From positions 47,275 to 111,274 of the forward strand of contig VCJN01002014.1 of the NCBI GenBank assembly GCA_006384855.1: a stretch of 64,000 bases of DNA, given 5' to 3'. The stretch is from Tetraselmis striata. Its lineage: Eukaryota > Chlorophyta > Chlorodendrophyceae > Chlorodendrales > Chlorodendraceae. Shown piece by piece: positions 12,552-23,107 of the stretch. The first letter of the stretch is position 1. Every line of letters begins with the position of its first letter. The notes under the pieces were generated by a model. That model made no database searches and had not been told where the DNA came from. It saw nothing but the letters and a program-made list of their open reading frames with translations. The position numbers were made by a program, and so were the translations under genes.

Positions 12552-13054
12552 ATTGTCATACGATGCTGATTATGTGTCGCTTTACTTGGCACATGTATGC
12601 ATTATATGCACGTCACCGTTATGGTAAATACAACAAATGTTATGTTTTTCAGATCAGGCACATACAGCAGTCCAATAAGAAGGAACATCATCCAGATATC
12701 ATCGGCAAATCATGAACAGTGCAAGTACTACCGCGTTGTCAAGTGCTGGGGCGGCTTCACCAAACCCTGTGATCTAGCTCGGCCCATGTGCAGCTGGCTC
12801 ATGTGGTAAATCTAGCTCGGCCCGATGTCCCGGGGCGAACCATACTTTACTTTACTACCGCGTTGCTGTGTTTATATTCATTTAAGACCGCGATTTTCAA
12901 ATAATTTTATGAGCGTTACAGTACGTCGCGCGTCCGATCAGCCGGCAGGAACGTCGGCGCACCGCCGGCACCTCATAACGCCTTCTTGCGACCGGGGCGC
13001 GAGTTGTCACTCCACCCGCGACACCAGACTCGTCATATCAGACAACAGCTCTTC
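12552..13054. repeat. Segmental tandem duplication, unit 2
   Basis: Second copy of the unit at 12090-12551, diverged by substitutions and small indels. It is interrupted at 12739-12852 by a SINE-like insertion. Unit 1 serves as the paralogous empty site for that insertion. Confidence 0.88.
12739..12852 (+). mobile_element. SINE-like insertion with 13-bp target-site duplication
   Basis: A 114-bp segment flanked by exact direct repeats 'tactaccgcgttg' at 12726-12738 and 12853-12865. The neighbouring duplication unit reads 'gcaagtactctcgcgttgctg' straight through, with no insert. The element contains 'tctagctcggccc' twice, loosely like a Pol III A box. Near its 3' end it has tgtcccggggcgaa (12826-12839), followed by 'catactttactt'. 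There is no coding capacity. The short length, target-site duplication and 3' tail motif shared with the local LINE fit a SINE, but the tRNA or other RNA ancestry is not clear. Confidence 0.7.
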
Positions 13055-13845
13055 AACCGCATCAGCACGCGACGTAGTCACACAGCTTTGCACTGGGAAC
13101 GGAAAAACAACAAAGGACCCATTCATACAGAATCTCAGCAGCTTGCTTGTGTCTCCCTGGTGAAGCTTCAGCAGCACCAAAGCTGCCAGCCCCCTCGGCT
13201 TCCGAAGCTACTACACCCGCCGGACGCACGACTCCCGCGACGACACACTGCCCGACGTGCGCCCTCTCCCCCATAAGACGTAGGTCACAAGTAGACCCCC
13301 GGTTCTATAGCAGCTCTTGGATGTTTTCGCCGGCTGATGGAATCTGCACCATTCTTACGTCCCGGGTGCTGATGTCACTAGCACACGCCCGCAGTTGCAA
13401 CCGGGCGGCGATCTCACGACGGGGCGGACGCGTCATCGGCCAAACCACAGCACGGCGAGTACTATTCCTCGCCCTGCCCGACCCGCCGACTGCCCGATGC
13501 ACCGCCGCTCCGAATGATATCAGCTGGCTAGCTCGCCGTGTCTCTTCCGTATTGGCTCGGTGCGGTGCGGTGCCCATTTGCATGCCTGGAGGACGCGAGC
13601 GGATGCTACAATGGCCTCCGCGTCGGCGGCTGATTCGGCGACAGGCCGTCCGGCTCGTCGAGACGATTCGGGCGGCGAACCGCCCATTACTGGGAGCCGG
13701 GCAGCAGACCGGCGCCAGTCAGATGGCCGTGCACAAAGAGAAGCCGAAACAGACAAACGATAAAATGTGTACAGTCTCCATAGCTAGGCAGCCAGAATGC
13801 ACGAGGCACGATCCAAGGGCGGCGGCTGCGGCGTGGGTTGTGGGC

Positions 13846-13874
13846 GGGGGGGGGGGGGGGGGGGGGGGGGGGGG
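13846..13874 (+). repeat. G homopolymer, 29 nt
   Basis: Uninterrupted G run in gene-poor sequence, able to form G-quadruplexes. It lies inside a long chance open frame (13147-14904), and the run length alone makes that frame doubtful upstream of 14239. Confidence 0.95.
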
Positions 13875-14238
13875 TCGTCCCCTATTCTGGACGATATTCT
13901 GCGCGATGCTGGAATGCCGGCTCGTCGGCGCTTGGCGGGCATCTCGTGTACCGTCACGGCAGTCCGCGGACAGAAGAATTCCACCGCTTCAAATCCGACC
14001 AGGCGGCCCTACCATCACAACACCAATCTCGAGGGCCGAGATTGGCCCTGATAGCACAGCTCCGGCCGAATGTGGTTGCTCGCCGCGTCGGCTGAAATTT
14101 CTGCCGGCATTGAGCGTAGTGGCTCCGAAGCGACTCCTGTTATTTAAGGACAACCTAGCTGCGCATCCCGCCACTGACTTCACTCCCCACTCGCCGGCTG
14201 TGCCCGATACTGCAGCGCGTAAAGTTCTCGACATCGCG

Positions 14239-14904
14239 ATGGCACCTGCAACCATGCACGTCTCGGAGGGATGCGAGCAGGAGGCGACCGGAAAGAGGAG
14301 CTTTGGTGACGCAGGGTTTGCCGAGGGACCGGAGGACGCCCCAGAGCGGGCTGAGCCGAAGATTGGGGATTCTTCAGCAGGCGCAGGCGCGGTGGAGGCG
14401 AGATCGGAAACCGAGGACGGGCAGTTGGACGAGGGCGTGCTTAGTCTCTGCGACGCCGCCGTCCACTGCGTCACCGACGACCTGCAGCAGGGCTTGGCCT
14501 CCACGCACATGGCCAGCCTAGTGCGGGACGCAGACGTCGCCATCAACGAGCTCTTCATGGAGGGGAACGCCATGGCGGACTCCACCCGCGCCAAGAGAAA
14601 CGACTGCGCGGAGCAGCTGGAGTCTGTGTCTATGATGGTTCATAGCCTCGTGCAGGCACGTGCTGCCAGTGTCCGTCATGCCCTGGCTGGCATGGCCCCA
14701 GCCCGCCTGCGCGCTATCCCTGGCAATCATACGCCATGGCACCAATCAACCCAGGCCGGATGTCGTGGGTTCGTGCCGAGTTTTACAGGCAGGCCGATCA
14801 GTGTCTCCCTGTGCTGGGATCAATGCCGTGACATGGCTCCTCTCGTTTCCGCTTTCACTCATCCTTTCGCTGACCTGTCTTTGCCTTTCCATCTGCGCCT
14901 CTGA
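14239..14904 (+). CDS. Hypothetical protein, probable first exon
   Basis: From the ATG at 14239 (MAPATMHVSEGCEQEAT) the frame is rich in Ala, Glu and Asp. To about 14656 it reads like a helical, possibly coiled-coil protein, with segments such as LCDAAVHCVTDDLQQGLA, VRDADVAINELFMEG and CAEQLESVSMMVHSLVQ. After that the composition becomes intron-like although the frame stays open to 14904. A donor near 14656 and later small exons (an acceptor 'cccgcag' precedes 14962) are likely, but I could not join them with confidence. No family recognised; the helical composition loosely recalls small trafficking-complex subunits, without a diagnostic motif. Confidence 0.4.
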   Translation: MAPATMHVSEGCEQEATGKRSFGDAGFAEGPEDAPERAEPKIGDSSAGAGAVEARSETEDGQLDEGVLSLCDAAVHCVTDDLQQGLASTHMASLVRDADVAINELFMEGNAMADSTRAKRNDCAEQLESVSMMVHSLVQARAASVRHALAGMAPARLRAIPGNHTPWHQSTQAGCRGFVPSFTGRPISVSLCWDQCRDMAPLVSAFTHPFADLSLPFHLRL

Positions 14905-15099
14905 AACCCACCCGAATCCCGACTTTCACTCTGACAGGAGCTCGCCCCTTTGCTCCCGCAGGCGCTGTGCAGCCCTCTTCCCCCCTCTGGAGGTGAGCTG
15001 CCCCGTGCCCAGGAGGGCAGCGCATGAAGGCGGGGCGAAGCACGGTGGCAGCCAGGCAGCGCCAGCACGGTCACGCCAGCAGTGGTCCGCATCCACCAG

Positions 15100-15842
15100 C
15101 CCGCCGCCTATCTGACTGAAGCGGCAATCGCACTGCGCAAAGCCCCGAGCGCTCGGTTTTATGATGCCATGATCTTCAGCAAGCAGTTACATCTCTCCTG
15201 CACCCACCCACGCTCACTCACCTTCACTGATGCAGACCCAGGATTCCACTACCTTATTTATTGCTGGCCTCTTGCTGCGATTTGATGTATTGCTTTTTAA
15301 ATTATGAACGGCTGAGCTGCGAGTACCAAAGTTTCCAGCCATGCGTATTGCCTGTGTGTGATCCCGCAGCAGCTATCGGTGGGACGCGTTAGAAAATGGT
15401 TGTATGTTGTGCTGAGGTGCGGGGTAGGCTGTGACATGTAGCGCAAGAGAGCTCTCTCGTTGTGACATGAGTTCCATCACACGTGTGTGTGTGTGTGTGT
15501 GTGGTGGGTGGGTGTTTTGGGGGAAGGGGGGGGGGGGTCAATGGAGCATACCGGAAGACATGTTATCTAAAACAGTGGCGCGCTGGCGCGCAGACGTCGG
15601 CGGACCCCCCCCCCCCCCCCCCCCTCAGTTCAATACGAGTACGGATCTAGGTTGTCAAAAAACCGGTACCTTGTAGTTGTCAAGGACCGGTATCCTCTTG
15701 ACCTACCTGGTACCACGGAAGTCAAGAGCGGGCCAAAATAAGATACCTCTGCAATATGGTAGTCAGGCAGCATACATAATTATGCATTGCCAGCGCTATA
15801 ATAAAGAGGATTACTTGCTGCGGGTATCATAGTTGCTGCCTC
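15100..15842. other. Intergenic with (GT)n and homopolymer runs
   Basis: Contains (GT)n near 15482-15502, a G run near 15527-15537 and a C run near 15606-15624. It also holds short repeats of 'ttgtcaaggaccggtatcc' type near 15655-15720. No supported gene. Confidence 0.5.
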
Positions 15843-16535
15843 TCAAACTGTGCATTCAGTCCAGCGGCGGTTCTGCCCCCACCCATTGTAGTACATCCAG
15901 GTGACCCCAGCAGCGGCACGGGAGCAAGTGCCCGTAACCCAGGGGCAGCACTGATCTCTGCCGCCATCTACATTGAGTGCACGTGCATCAAATCCGCACA
16001 CTGTCACTGATAGAACTACCATCAATACCGCACTGCATCCCACGGGCTACAGTTGTTTGCCATGTGCACCTGAAACAAGGTCTCGGGGACCCAACTCGCG
16101 CCGCTCCAACTTGGAAACCTACATGTGTAGCTTCAGCCACTTCAGAACATCAGTACCTAGACGACGCTTGGACTCACTGAGACAGTCCCCAGGATCCCAT
16201 CGGCAGCCTTACGCCCTCGCCCGTTTCAGGACTCCGAGGTGGCCTTCACTGGCAGCAAAGCAGCAAATGTCTTCACGCCACAGGAATCCTTGCCCCCTTG
16301 CCCACTGCAGTACTGTCAGATGACCTCCAGCAGCGGCAAGCGAACAAGTGCTGGAATCCCAGGGGCAGCCCTGCTCTGTTGCCCCCTGCAGCACTTCCAG
16401 ATGCCCACCATCCATGCCGTCGCGTGCCGCCCGGCACACGCCCGGCAACTCGCCGCGCCAGCTGCTGCCGCCCTCCCCATCGAGCTGCCCCGCCACTTGT
16501 GCCCACTCGTCCGTCGACAGCTCGAGTGCCGCCAT
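15843..16535 (-). pseudogene. Decayed ankyrin-type repeat gene
   Basis: The minus strand starts at 16535 with an N-terminal segment (MAALELSTDEWAQV) followed by repeats of the GHLxVLQWAR / GCPWDxxTC type common in algal and protist ankyrin-like proteins. Examples are GHLEVLQ, GCPWDSSTCSLAAAGGHL and VLQWARGQG. The frame stops at 16209, where a GTAAGG could alternatively be a splice donor. Further on, near 15900, another repeat (CPWVTGTCSRAAAG) continues as GHLDVLQW only after a one-base frameshift, then meets a stop. The original repeat array is therefore broken at its 3' side. A spliced, shortened functional gene is possible but less likely. Function unknown; such repeats bind proteins. Confidence 0.6.
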
Positions 16536-16769
16536 GGATTCCGCAACTTGGGATGCAGATAGATAATCGCTGGCTGGCAGGTACGCGATTATCGCGCAAG
16601 GGAGGATAGCAGCACGATGTCGACGTGTCGGGGCGGTGCAAAAGCGCCCAGGCAAGTAGCGCGCTCGCTCGGCTGTGCGCTTGCCACTTGCTGTTTGTGC
16701 TGGCGTCCGTCCACGTGGTCGTATTATGTCGAAACAGGTCGAGGCGCCGCTCTTGGTGGCAGGTGGCAT

Positions 16770-18954
16770 AGCCCTCGTCGGCCGGTACGAGGTAGCGACG
16801 ACTATAATCTTTCTACGGGTGGCGCTTCGGCCAGCGTTATGCTGCTACTGCCTTATTACTCCGTCGTTCTCGTTCAGAATCACTCCTGGAACTTTAATAT
16901 CGTCGCGCCTACCTAAATAATCCTTATTTATTCAATAGTCGATAATGATCATCAGTAGTCCATGTCAGTCTGCTACATATCATGAAGCTACCCTCAGTAG
17001 TCTGCTGTATATCATGAAGTTACCAACGGCAACATATGCTTATTCTGCTCTCGTGTGCGCCAGCGCCTAGTGACGCCGCGTCGTCGTCATCAGCGCTACG
17101 AAACAACCAGCGCCGCTTCCGGAGTTTTATTTGCGCGGAGATTAATGGTTTCGTCGGAGCTATTGGGCATTTACGGCAATAGTATGCGCAGTCGGCTGTC
17201 CTCGTGGTGGATGAGAGCCGCTGCGCAATAACTACTCACATGCCGCACGCGCGGATGCACTTAAACTATCTGTCCGACTACAGATCCCCTCTCCCCATTA
17301 CGCCAAATACTGACGCAAGCATGCTGTATTTGCGCCAACGCTGTACAACAGGCTAGATTCCTCATGTGAGGGCGGGCTGCCTCGACAATGGTAGCGACCA
17401 GAGAGAGTGAGAGACCGCGAGTTTGAATGTGCTGCAGCATAGGCTCATGAAAGCAAGGCAGTGCCAGCATGATCAAGCTACCCGCCGCAGCTGGTGGCAT
17501 TTCCTTTGGGCCACTGCTCCCTATGCTGTCTCTATCACGTAGATAAGTGACTCAAGAACTTGGCGTGTCTGAGCTTGAGGCACTTTCACATTCGATAGGG
17601 ACTGGTTTCCCATCAGCCTCCTCTCCAGAGACGATTGACTTACCGTGTATTGCGGGAAATGTTGATTGTTTGCCATGTCCACAGTTGATTTGCGGTTCAC
17701 TCACAACTAACTATTGTGTTGAATCAGTGTTGAACATCTCTGTGGTTCATAATCTAAGTACTTCAGCCAGGAAGGCTGCGTCGCATGTGATCACTCTCAG
17801 TGTGGCCGAAAATAATTCACTGATGTCTTTACACTCCTACACAAATAAAGCCTTTGCGAACACGTTTCGGCCGAATGGCCACGTCAGCACCTACGGTGGC
17901 CGCAGTGTCGTGCAGGTCGGCGAGTAATTTTGTATAATGAATAGCTGTTTTGATTTCGCGATGCGGTTGGGTTGTGACTGGGCGTGGTGGGGAGGGGGCG
18001 GTATCACAGTCTCGTAATCCTGCATCACCAGTTTGACCCCGGTAGGGGCGGGGTGTACAAAAAATACCGATGCATTGATGTTTTTGCTTACCCTATATAC
18101 CCTAAGGGCCTGGCTTTACGCGCGGCTCATCTCCCGGTGACAAGCTGTTGCACTGCACCACACGGCGGGATTTTTATCGACTTTTGGGGCCTGTCTGGGG
18201 TGCACATGAATGGCCAGCCCTACAATTTACCCTAGACAACACCCTAGCAGGTGGCCGCATGGATCTGCCCGCTGGGTTTGGGGCTGCACGCCACCGCAAC
18301 CCCGGCGGAAACTCAGCCCTGCCAAGGGCGCATGGAATGCGGATAGCGATTTCGGGCGGGTTTGTTTTTGGAGCGGGCTGCAACTGCGGTATTGGCCGTT
18401 GTCCGAAAAGCGCTCCCCCACGTAGACGCCGCCCACATGGAGGGCGCGCCATTGTGAATGTGTCTTGTGATAAAATTAGTGGTATGATTAAACGCGCCTA
18501 GCCCGGAGGCCTTGGGGGAGGTAAAGGGCATCACCCGGCCCCAATTGGGTGCCTGGCTGCAGCCCTACTCCGTGATATTATGGTTCGGTTTGACGTGGTG
18601 CGGTACATGTAGATGGGATCCATGTGCTCCCCACAACAAATGCATGCCCTCGTGACATTAGCATGCCTGATCCAGATACTGAACTGCAAAACGTACACCG
18701 ATGGCTCTTGTAGCAAGATCAGAACAACACCATTAGGAGCATGAACCAGGCCGTAAGACCGGTGGCCTGTGTAGTTGGAAGACCGGCAGGAATAAATTTT
18801 TGATATTTTTTGTGGAGGACTGTATGTGTGTTTGTTGCTGAAGGGGGGGGCATTCAGCAGAGCCACAGGGCGGGAAGCAAGGCAGCCGAGGGAGGCTGCG
18901 CTCAGGGATGACCGCAGATTTGGGTTTCAAAGGCGGTGCTAGCCAAGGGGGCGC
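16770..18954. other. Gene-poor interval
   Basis: A pair of similar segments at about 16935-17030 shares 'atatcatgaag(c/t)tacc'. An uninterrupted 126-codon frame at 17547-17927 has balanced composition but no recognisable domain and no homologue that I know, so I leave it uncalled. Downstream of 18000 there are only short frames. Confidence 0.4.
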
Positions 18955-19396
18955 CTACATGCCGGTCACGTGCCGCCACTGCATGTAGAGCCGGTGCAGC
19001 GCCGCAGAGGGCGAGTCGAGTGCGGGCCGCACGTCAAGGTGCATCGCCACCGGGCTCTCCGGCGACGGAGGCGCGTTGTAGAAGTCGATGACGTAACGCT
19101 TCTGCGCGCCGCAGCGCTCGATGACCCAGTCGTGTCGGTCAAAGGGGAGCTTGTAGCCCTGAGAGCGCATCACCACGCACACAGTGAGATCCCGGGGGCA
19201 TTGTAGCTACCCACCTCATGCAGCCCCCCGGCGTGTGTGCCTTGCCCAGGTGGGGAGGGGGCGTTGCACACCAGAATGTTCAGCAGGCGCGCCTTGGGGC
19301 TGTACTCTTGCGGCCTGCCGGTGAAGCGCTTCAGCCGCGGCTGCTCATCGCAGCTGCCGGGGAGAGAGGCCTCCCACTGCAGGATCTGCGCCCCAA

Positions 19397-19437
<41 letters not shown>

Positions 19438-20309
19438 CAGTGCACAATCAGCAGCTCGCACGCGGGCCGGGAACGACGAGGTGAGTGCGTGCATGCGGTG
19501 TGTGGGTGGGAAGAGCAGAGGTGGGTGGTGCCGCAGGTGGAGTGATTCCTTGGCGCCCTGGGGAGACCATCCGCGCGCACCATGTGCCAGGCCCTCTCGT
19601 TCACCGCATTGTGGATCTTCACCACCGTCGTCATGTCTTGCGCGTTGGGGTCCCAGCCCTTCGGCCATCACGTGTGCAGCGTCAGCCCCGTGACAAGCGG
19701 CGGGGCCCGTGGGGGAGGGAAGCTCCGGAATGCCCAGGCCGCGCATACATACGCACGCACCTTCCGCTTCATGGCGTTGAAAAACATCTGCTCCGACGGA
19801 TACACCCATTTATCTGCCGCAGCATTCTCCTGCAAGGGTGGAGCACAGCACCTCAGCACCGCCTGGCCCACACGGCGGGATTCTGCCTGATGCGGCTGCC
19901 TGATGCACCTGGCAGACGGTGGCACGCCCACCTGGTGCTTGGGCGCATCCTCGGTGCTGCCGCGCGGGATGGAGGACACCACCCGCTCTGTGCCCAGTTC
20001 GGCTGGCGCCCCGCCGGCGCCCTCCAGCGCCACCGGCATGTTGTTCAGCGGGCTCATCCGGCTGTCCCCCACCACCGGGCACCCGCTCGCCTGCTCCGCA
20101 GCCCCACCTGCTCCAACCACCGGGCAGGCTGGCCAGCGCGCACAGATGCGGTGCGCCTCAGTCACGATAGTGGCACCACGGGGCAGCCCCTTCCACCCGC
20201 CGGGCACCAGCGACAGGGCACTACCTGACGAAGACTGGGAGCCGGTGTCCCTGGATCCGGCCCCTGCGCCTTCGCCTGCCACATAAACAGACAGCACCGC
20301 GGCCAACAA
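18955..20309 (-). CDS. HCCS: Holocytochrome c synthase (cytochrome c heme lyase)
   Basis: Exons on the minus strand: 20309-19932, 19829-19761, 19658-19581, 19385-19272, 19158-18955 (stop TAG); about 280 aa. The enzyme attaches heme covalently to the CXXCH motif of cytochrome c in the mitochondrial intermembrane space. Family hallmarks are present in order: two Cys-Pro-Val heme-regulatory motifs (~residues 62 and 77), [50 protein letters not shown], and [13 protein letters not shown] followed by RYVIDFYN. All internal junctions keep phase and join family-conserved sequence. The start is uncertain: family members often begin close to the first CPV motif, and a possible acceptor just before it would place the true start in an upstream exon. 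One intron holds an (AC)n tract. Confidence 0.92.
19398..19434. repeat. (AC)n microsatellite in an HCCS intron
   Basis: About 18 AC units lying 13 bp upstream of the minus-strand acceptor at 19385. The sense strand therefore has a GT repeat close to the 3' splice site. Confidence 0.95.
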
Positions 20310-20892
20310 CTGTCTTCAGCCACCACCACAGGGCCGCTGCGGCATGGCACGGCTTGCGCGCACGGCCCAGCGGCGCGGTCCGCCTCACCCACCTCCCGAG
20401 CCGGTGCTGGCTGCTCCAACAAACAAGCGATGCGCCTTGTCCATCGCGCCGCCGCGTATCCTTCAGGAAACAGAATTCCAGGCTCTTTGACGGGTCGCCG
20501 CCGTGGAGAAGTGTGGGTCCCCACAGGGATTGCTACCCGCCGCCGAGGGCCCGCTGCCCGTGCGCCACCACAACCGATGCCTGTATGCAGCCCTATGTAG
20601 CTGTCCGGGGTGAAGGGGGGAGTTAATAGTGGAAGGGTGGCCTGGCCAGCAGGACGACGCAACTGGAACACAGCATACACTCAGACGCTGTGACTACACT
20701 ATCTTCCGCTTGCCTTCCCGACGTTCTACTGTTCCCAGCACAGTCGTGGCGCGCAGGCGCTCAGAGGCCGGCGGAGCCGGGGCCCGCCCCCAGTCGCATA
20801 CTGTATACAGAAAGATTCGCGTGCATGTACCTGGTACTTGTATGGCAGATAGCTGCCCTATCCCGTACTATATCACAGCATGTACTATAATC

Positions 20893-20990
20893 CATGTAAT
20901 ACAATACAATCATACAATCATAATAATCATACAATACAATCATACAATCGTACAATCATAATACAATAAAATCATACAATCATAATAATA
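20893..20990. repeat. AT-rich tandem repeat of 'atacaatcat'
   Basis: Irregular repeats of 'atacaatcata' and 'catacaatcataat', directly upstream of the retroelement fragment at 21019. An A/T-rich block at this junction could be a remnant of an insertion boundary. Confidence 0.85.
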
Positions 20991-21018
20991 TTTTGGGGGC
21001 CTCGGCATCGGCGATAAG

Positions 21019-22263
21019 GTGGTCATAGCAGATGCCTCCCACATCGGCGCTGCCGCCCTCGTGGTTGGCCAAACCGTGACCTTCCTCCGTGCTCAACACG
21101 CCACCCTGAGCGACGCCGGGGCGTTCTTTTCCGACCCGTCCGGCGTATCCAGCCCTCATAGCCTCTACCTTGTTCGGACGTCCTCGATCCACCAGGCTTT
21201 GGCCACCCCAACGTTGGAGCTCGATGCCGGCGCCAACTCGTCGGCGCCGATGTGGGCTGTCGAGCTTCGCGCCGCTCATACCCGTGTCGTTGACGAGTGT
21301 GGAGACGCGGTGCTCGAAGATCTAGCGGGGCCGTTGGCCTCTGCCCTAAAGTTGCTCCCCTCCAAGCGCTCCCACGCTGCCCGTGCCGGCTGTTCGGCCG
21401 CCGGGGCTGAGCCGGCGTCTGCATTGCGCTCGGCGGCCGACCTCCAAGCTATCCCGCATTACTCGGACTTCCCCTTGCACTCCATGCGGAAAGTACAGGA
21501 AATCTTGAGCCACCGCATTCACACGGTCCGTTTCGCAAAGCTTGTTGCGCGTATGCCTACAAGCGGCCCTGACAGCAACCGCTTCCGAGGCCGCCTCTTA
21601 CGCGCTGCGAAAGCGTTCGTGGTGACTGATCCTCCAAGTGAGGGTCGCCTTGGTGAAGTCCGTGAGCGTTTCCCTGAGTACTACGACTCCATGTTCCGTG
21701 TTGCCGATTGCCGCCCATTTGGCCTTCCGGCGGCTCCTGTCTTCTCCCTTGGCGAGCCATGCTCTTGTGCTTCTTGCTCCTTCTCGGTACAATGTATGAT
21801 GGCCCGTTTTGAGGATGCTAGCGTGGAGTTCACTCCTTCAACTTGGGCGGTCGCATACGTTGATCACGTGGCACGTTGCTCTGGGGGCGACTCCAATCAC
21901 GCCGCACACGAGTGGGCGGCACATGGCCTTTCCGACATTTGCCACGACGTGAAGTCCGCGCTTGGCGTGCGTGTCCAGATCCTCACGGACCTGTCGGTGC
22001 TTGTTTCTCTCCCGAAGGGCAGCGACGGCCGGCCGGCCGATGTTGGGCTTTTTGGGTATGGCGGTATCCGCGGGAACACGGTTGCTGTCGATACCACCAT
22101 TGCCCCTATCCTCGGCGTGTCAAGCTCGGATCCAACGACTGCTTTTGCCTTGCTGCTCGGTTTTCGGCGGTGCTGCTCTCGTCCAACAGAGCAAGGACGA
22201 AGGCAAGGTCGCGCCCATCCCACTAGTGGTGAGGATTCCCTCGCTTATCGCCCAGCTGGGTGA
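21019..22263 (+). mobile_element. Retroelement C-terminal nuclease-like fragment, copy 1
   Basis: A 414-codon frame. Its second half matches the pattern seen downstream of reverse transcriptase in many plant and algal retroelement fragments: a Cys/His cluster (CSCASCSF, HVARCSGG), then PADVGLFGYGG, GNTVAVDTTIAPILG and SSDPTTA. The PADV...AVDxT arrangement resembles a PD-(D/E)xK nuclease core. The reverse transcriptase is missing upstream. The conserved continuation after SSDPTTA (seen in copy 2) is replaced by a shifted frame, so this copy is truncated and broken. A closely related fragment lies inverted at 24171-23108. The nuclease assignment is an inference from motif layout. Confidence 0.6.
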
Positions 22264-22506
22264 CTGTGAGTCTAGCGCGGCCTATGGCTGCCTAGGGAAC
22301 AACCCAGTACTGTATGATTGGGCTATGACGTTGCCTTGGCCCGAATCGAGGCTGAGTGAGTGCGACGAGGTGGCGAGCTGTGCGGTGTGACATGGTGATG
22401 TTTTCCCGTTTGAAATCCACAGCTCCGTCCGGCGACAAGAGCATGTCGGCATGACTCGGCGAGCGAGACACGCGTGATGCGCGCGCAACCGACCGGGGCT
22501 CCAACA

Positions 22507-22531
22507 AGGGGGGGGGGGGGGGGGGGGGGGG
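22507..22531 (+). repeat. G homopolymer, ~25 nt
   Basis: G run between the two inverted retroelement fragments. Confidence 0.95.
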
Positions 22532-22934
22532 CTTGTAGAGAAATGGCCGTGCGACCCCCATGGACGTCCGCTTTGTGCCACGTGAGCTTCGGACAAATGG
22601 GGCCATGTTTCTGTAACATTTCGCGCGTTGAACAGTAACCGCTCAGGTGTTAATCGGTATAGTGCGGTGTAGCGGAAAGTACAGTGCACGGCTACGGCTA
22701 CCGCAACAGCTCAGGTATTTCTCATCCTAAAAAGGGGGTTAGACGGTAAATCCTTACATTCCTTGTCCGCTCGGTTGAGCGGTCGTCTCGATTCCTGGGC
22801 AATGTATTTATTCGGCAATATCGGCCCGGCGTGTCCCGGGTTTACCCGATTCATGCATTAGCCCTTCGGGGTTCAAATGAGGCAACGGCAATGGCTATGC
22901 CAGACCGACGACTGCAGTTAGCGCAAGAGGTCAA

Positions 22935-22990
22935 TTGCTGGGCGGGCGGCTTCGACCGATGTCCCGGGGCGAACTTTAGTGTACTACCTG
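22935..22990 (+). mobile_element. Segment sharing the SINE/LINE 3' tail
   Basis: Contains 'gggcggcttcgaccgatgt' followed by tgtcccggggcgaa (22960-22973) and 'tactacc'. This resembles both ends of the SINE-like insertion at 12739-12852 (gggcggcttc ... tgtcccggggcgaac ... tactacc). It may be another, internally shorter copy. I found no clear target-site duplication. Confidence 0.4.
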
Positions 22991-23107
22991 TAGTAGCGTT
23001 TTCACATTGCTTACATCAGTTGCTTTAACATTTGCGCACTACAAACAAACTAAAAGCAACTATGACAGGTTGCGAGCAAAAGAGAGACAAAAGCCTAAAA
23101 CCAAGGG

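Noticed and set aside
13147-14238. Upstream half of a 585-codon plus-strand frame
   Set aside because: It reads through a 29-nt G run and has intron-like composition. Coding character begins only at the ATG at 14239.
22820-22920. Possible tRNA because of 'gggttcaaatgaggc'
   Set aside because: The B-box-like word lacks a matching A box, acceptor stem and anticodon arm at the right spacing.
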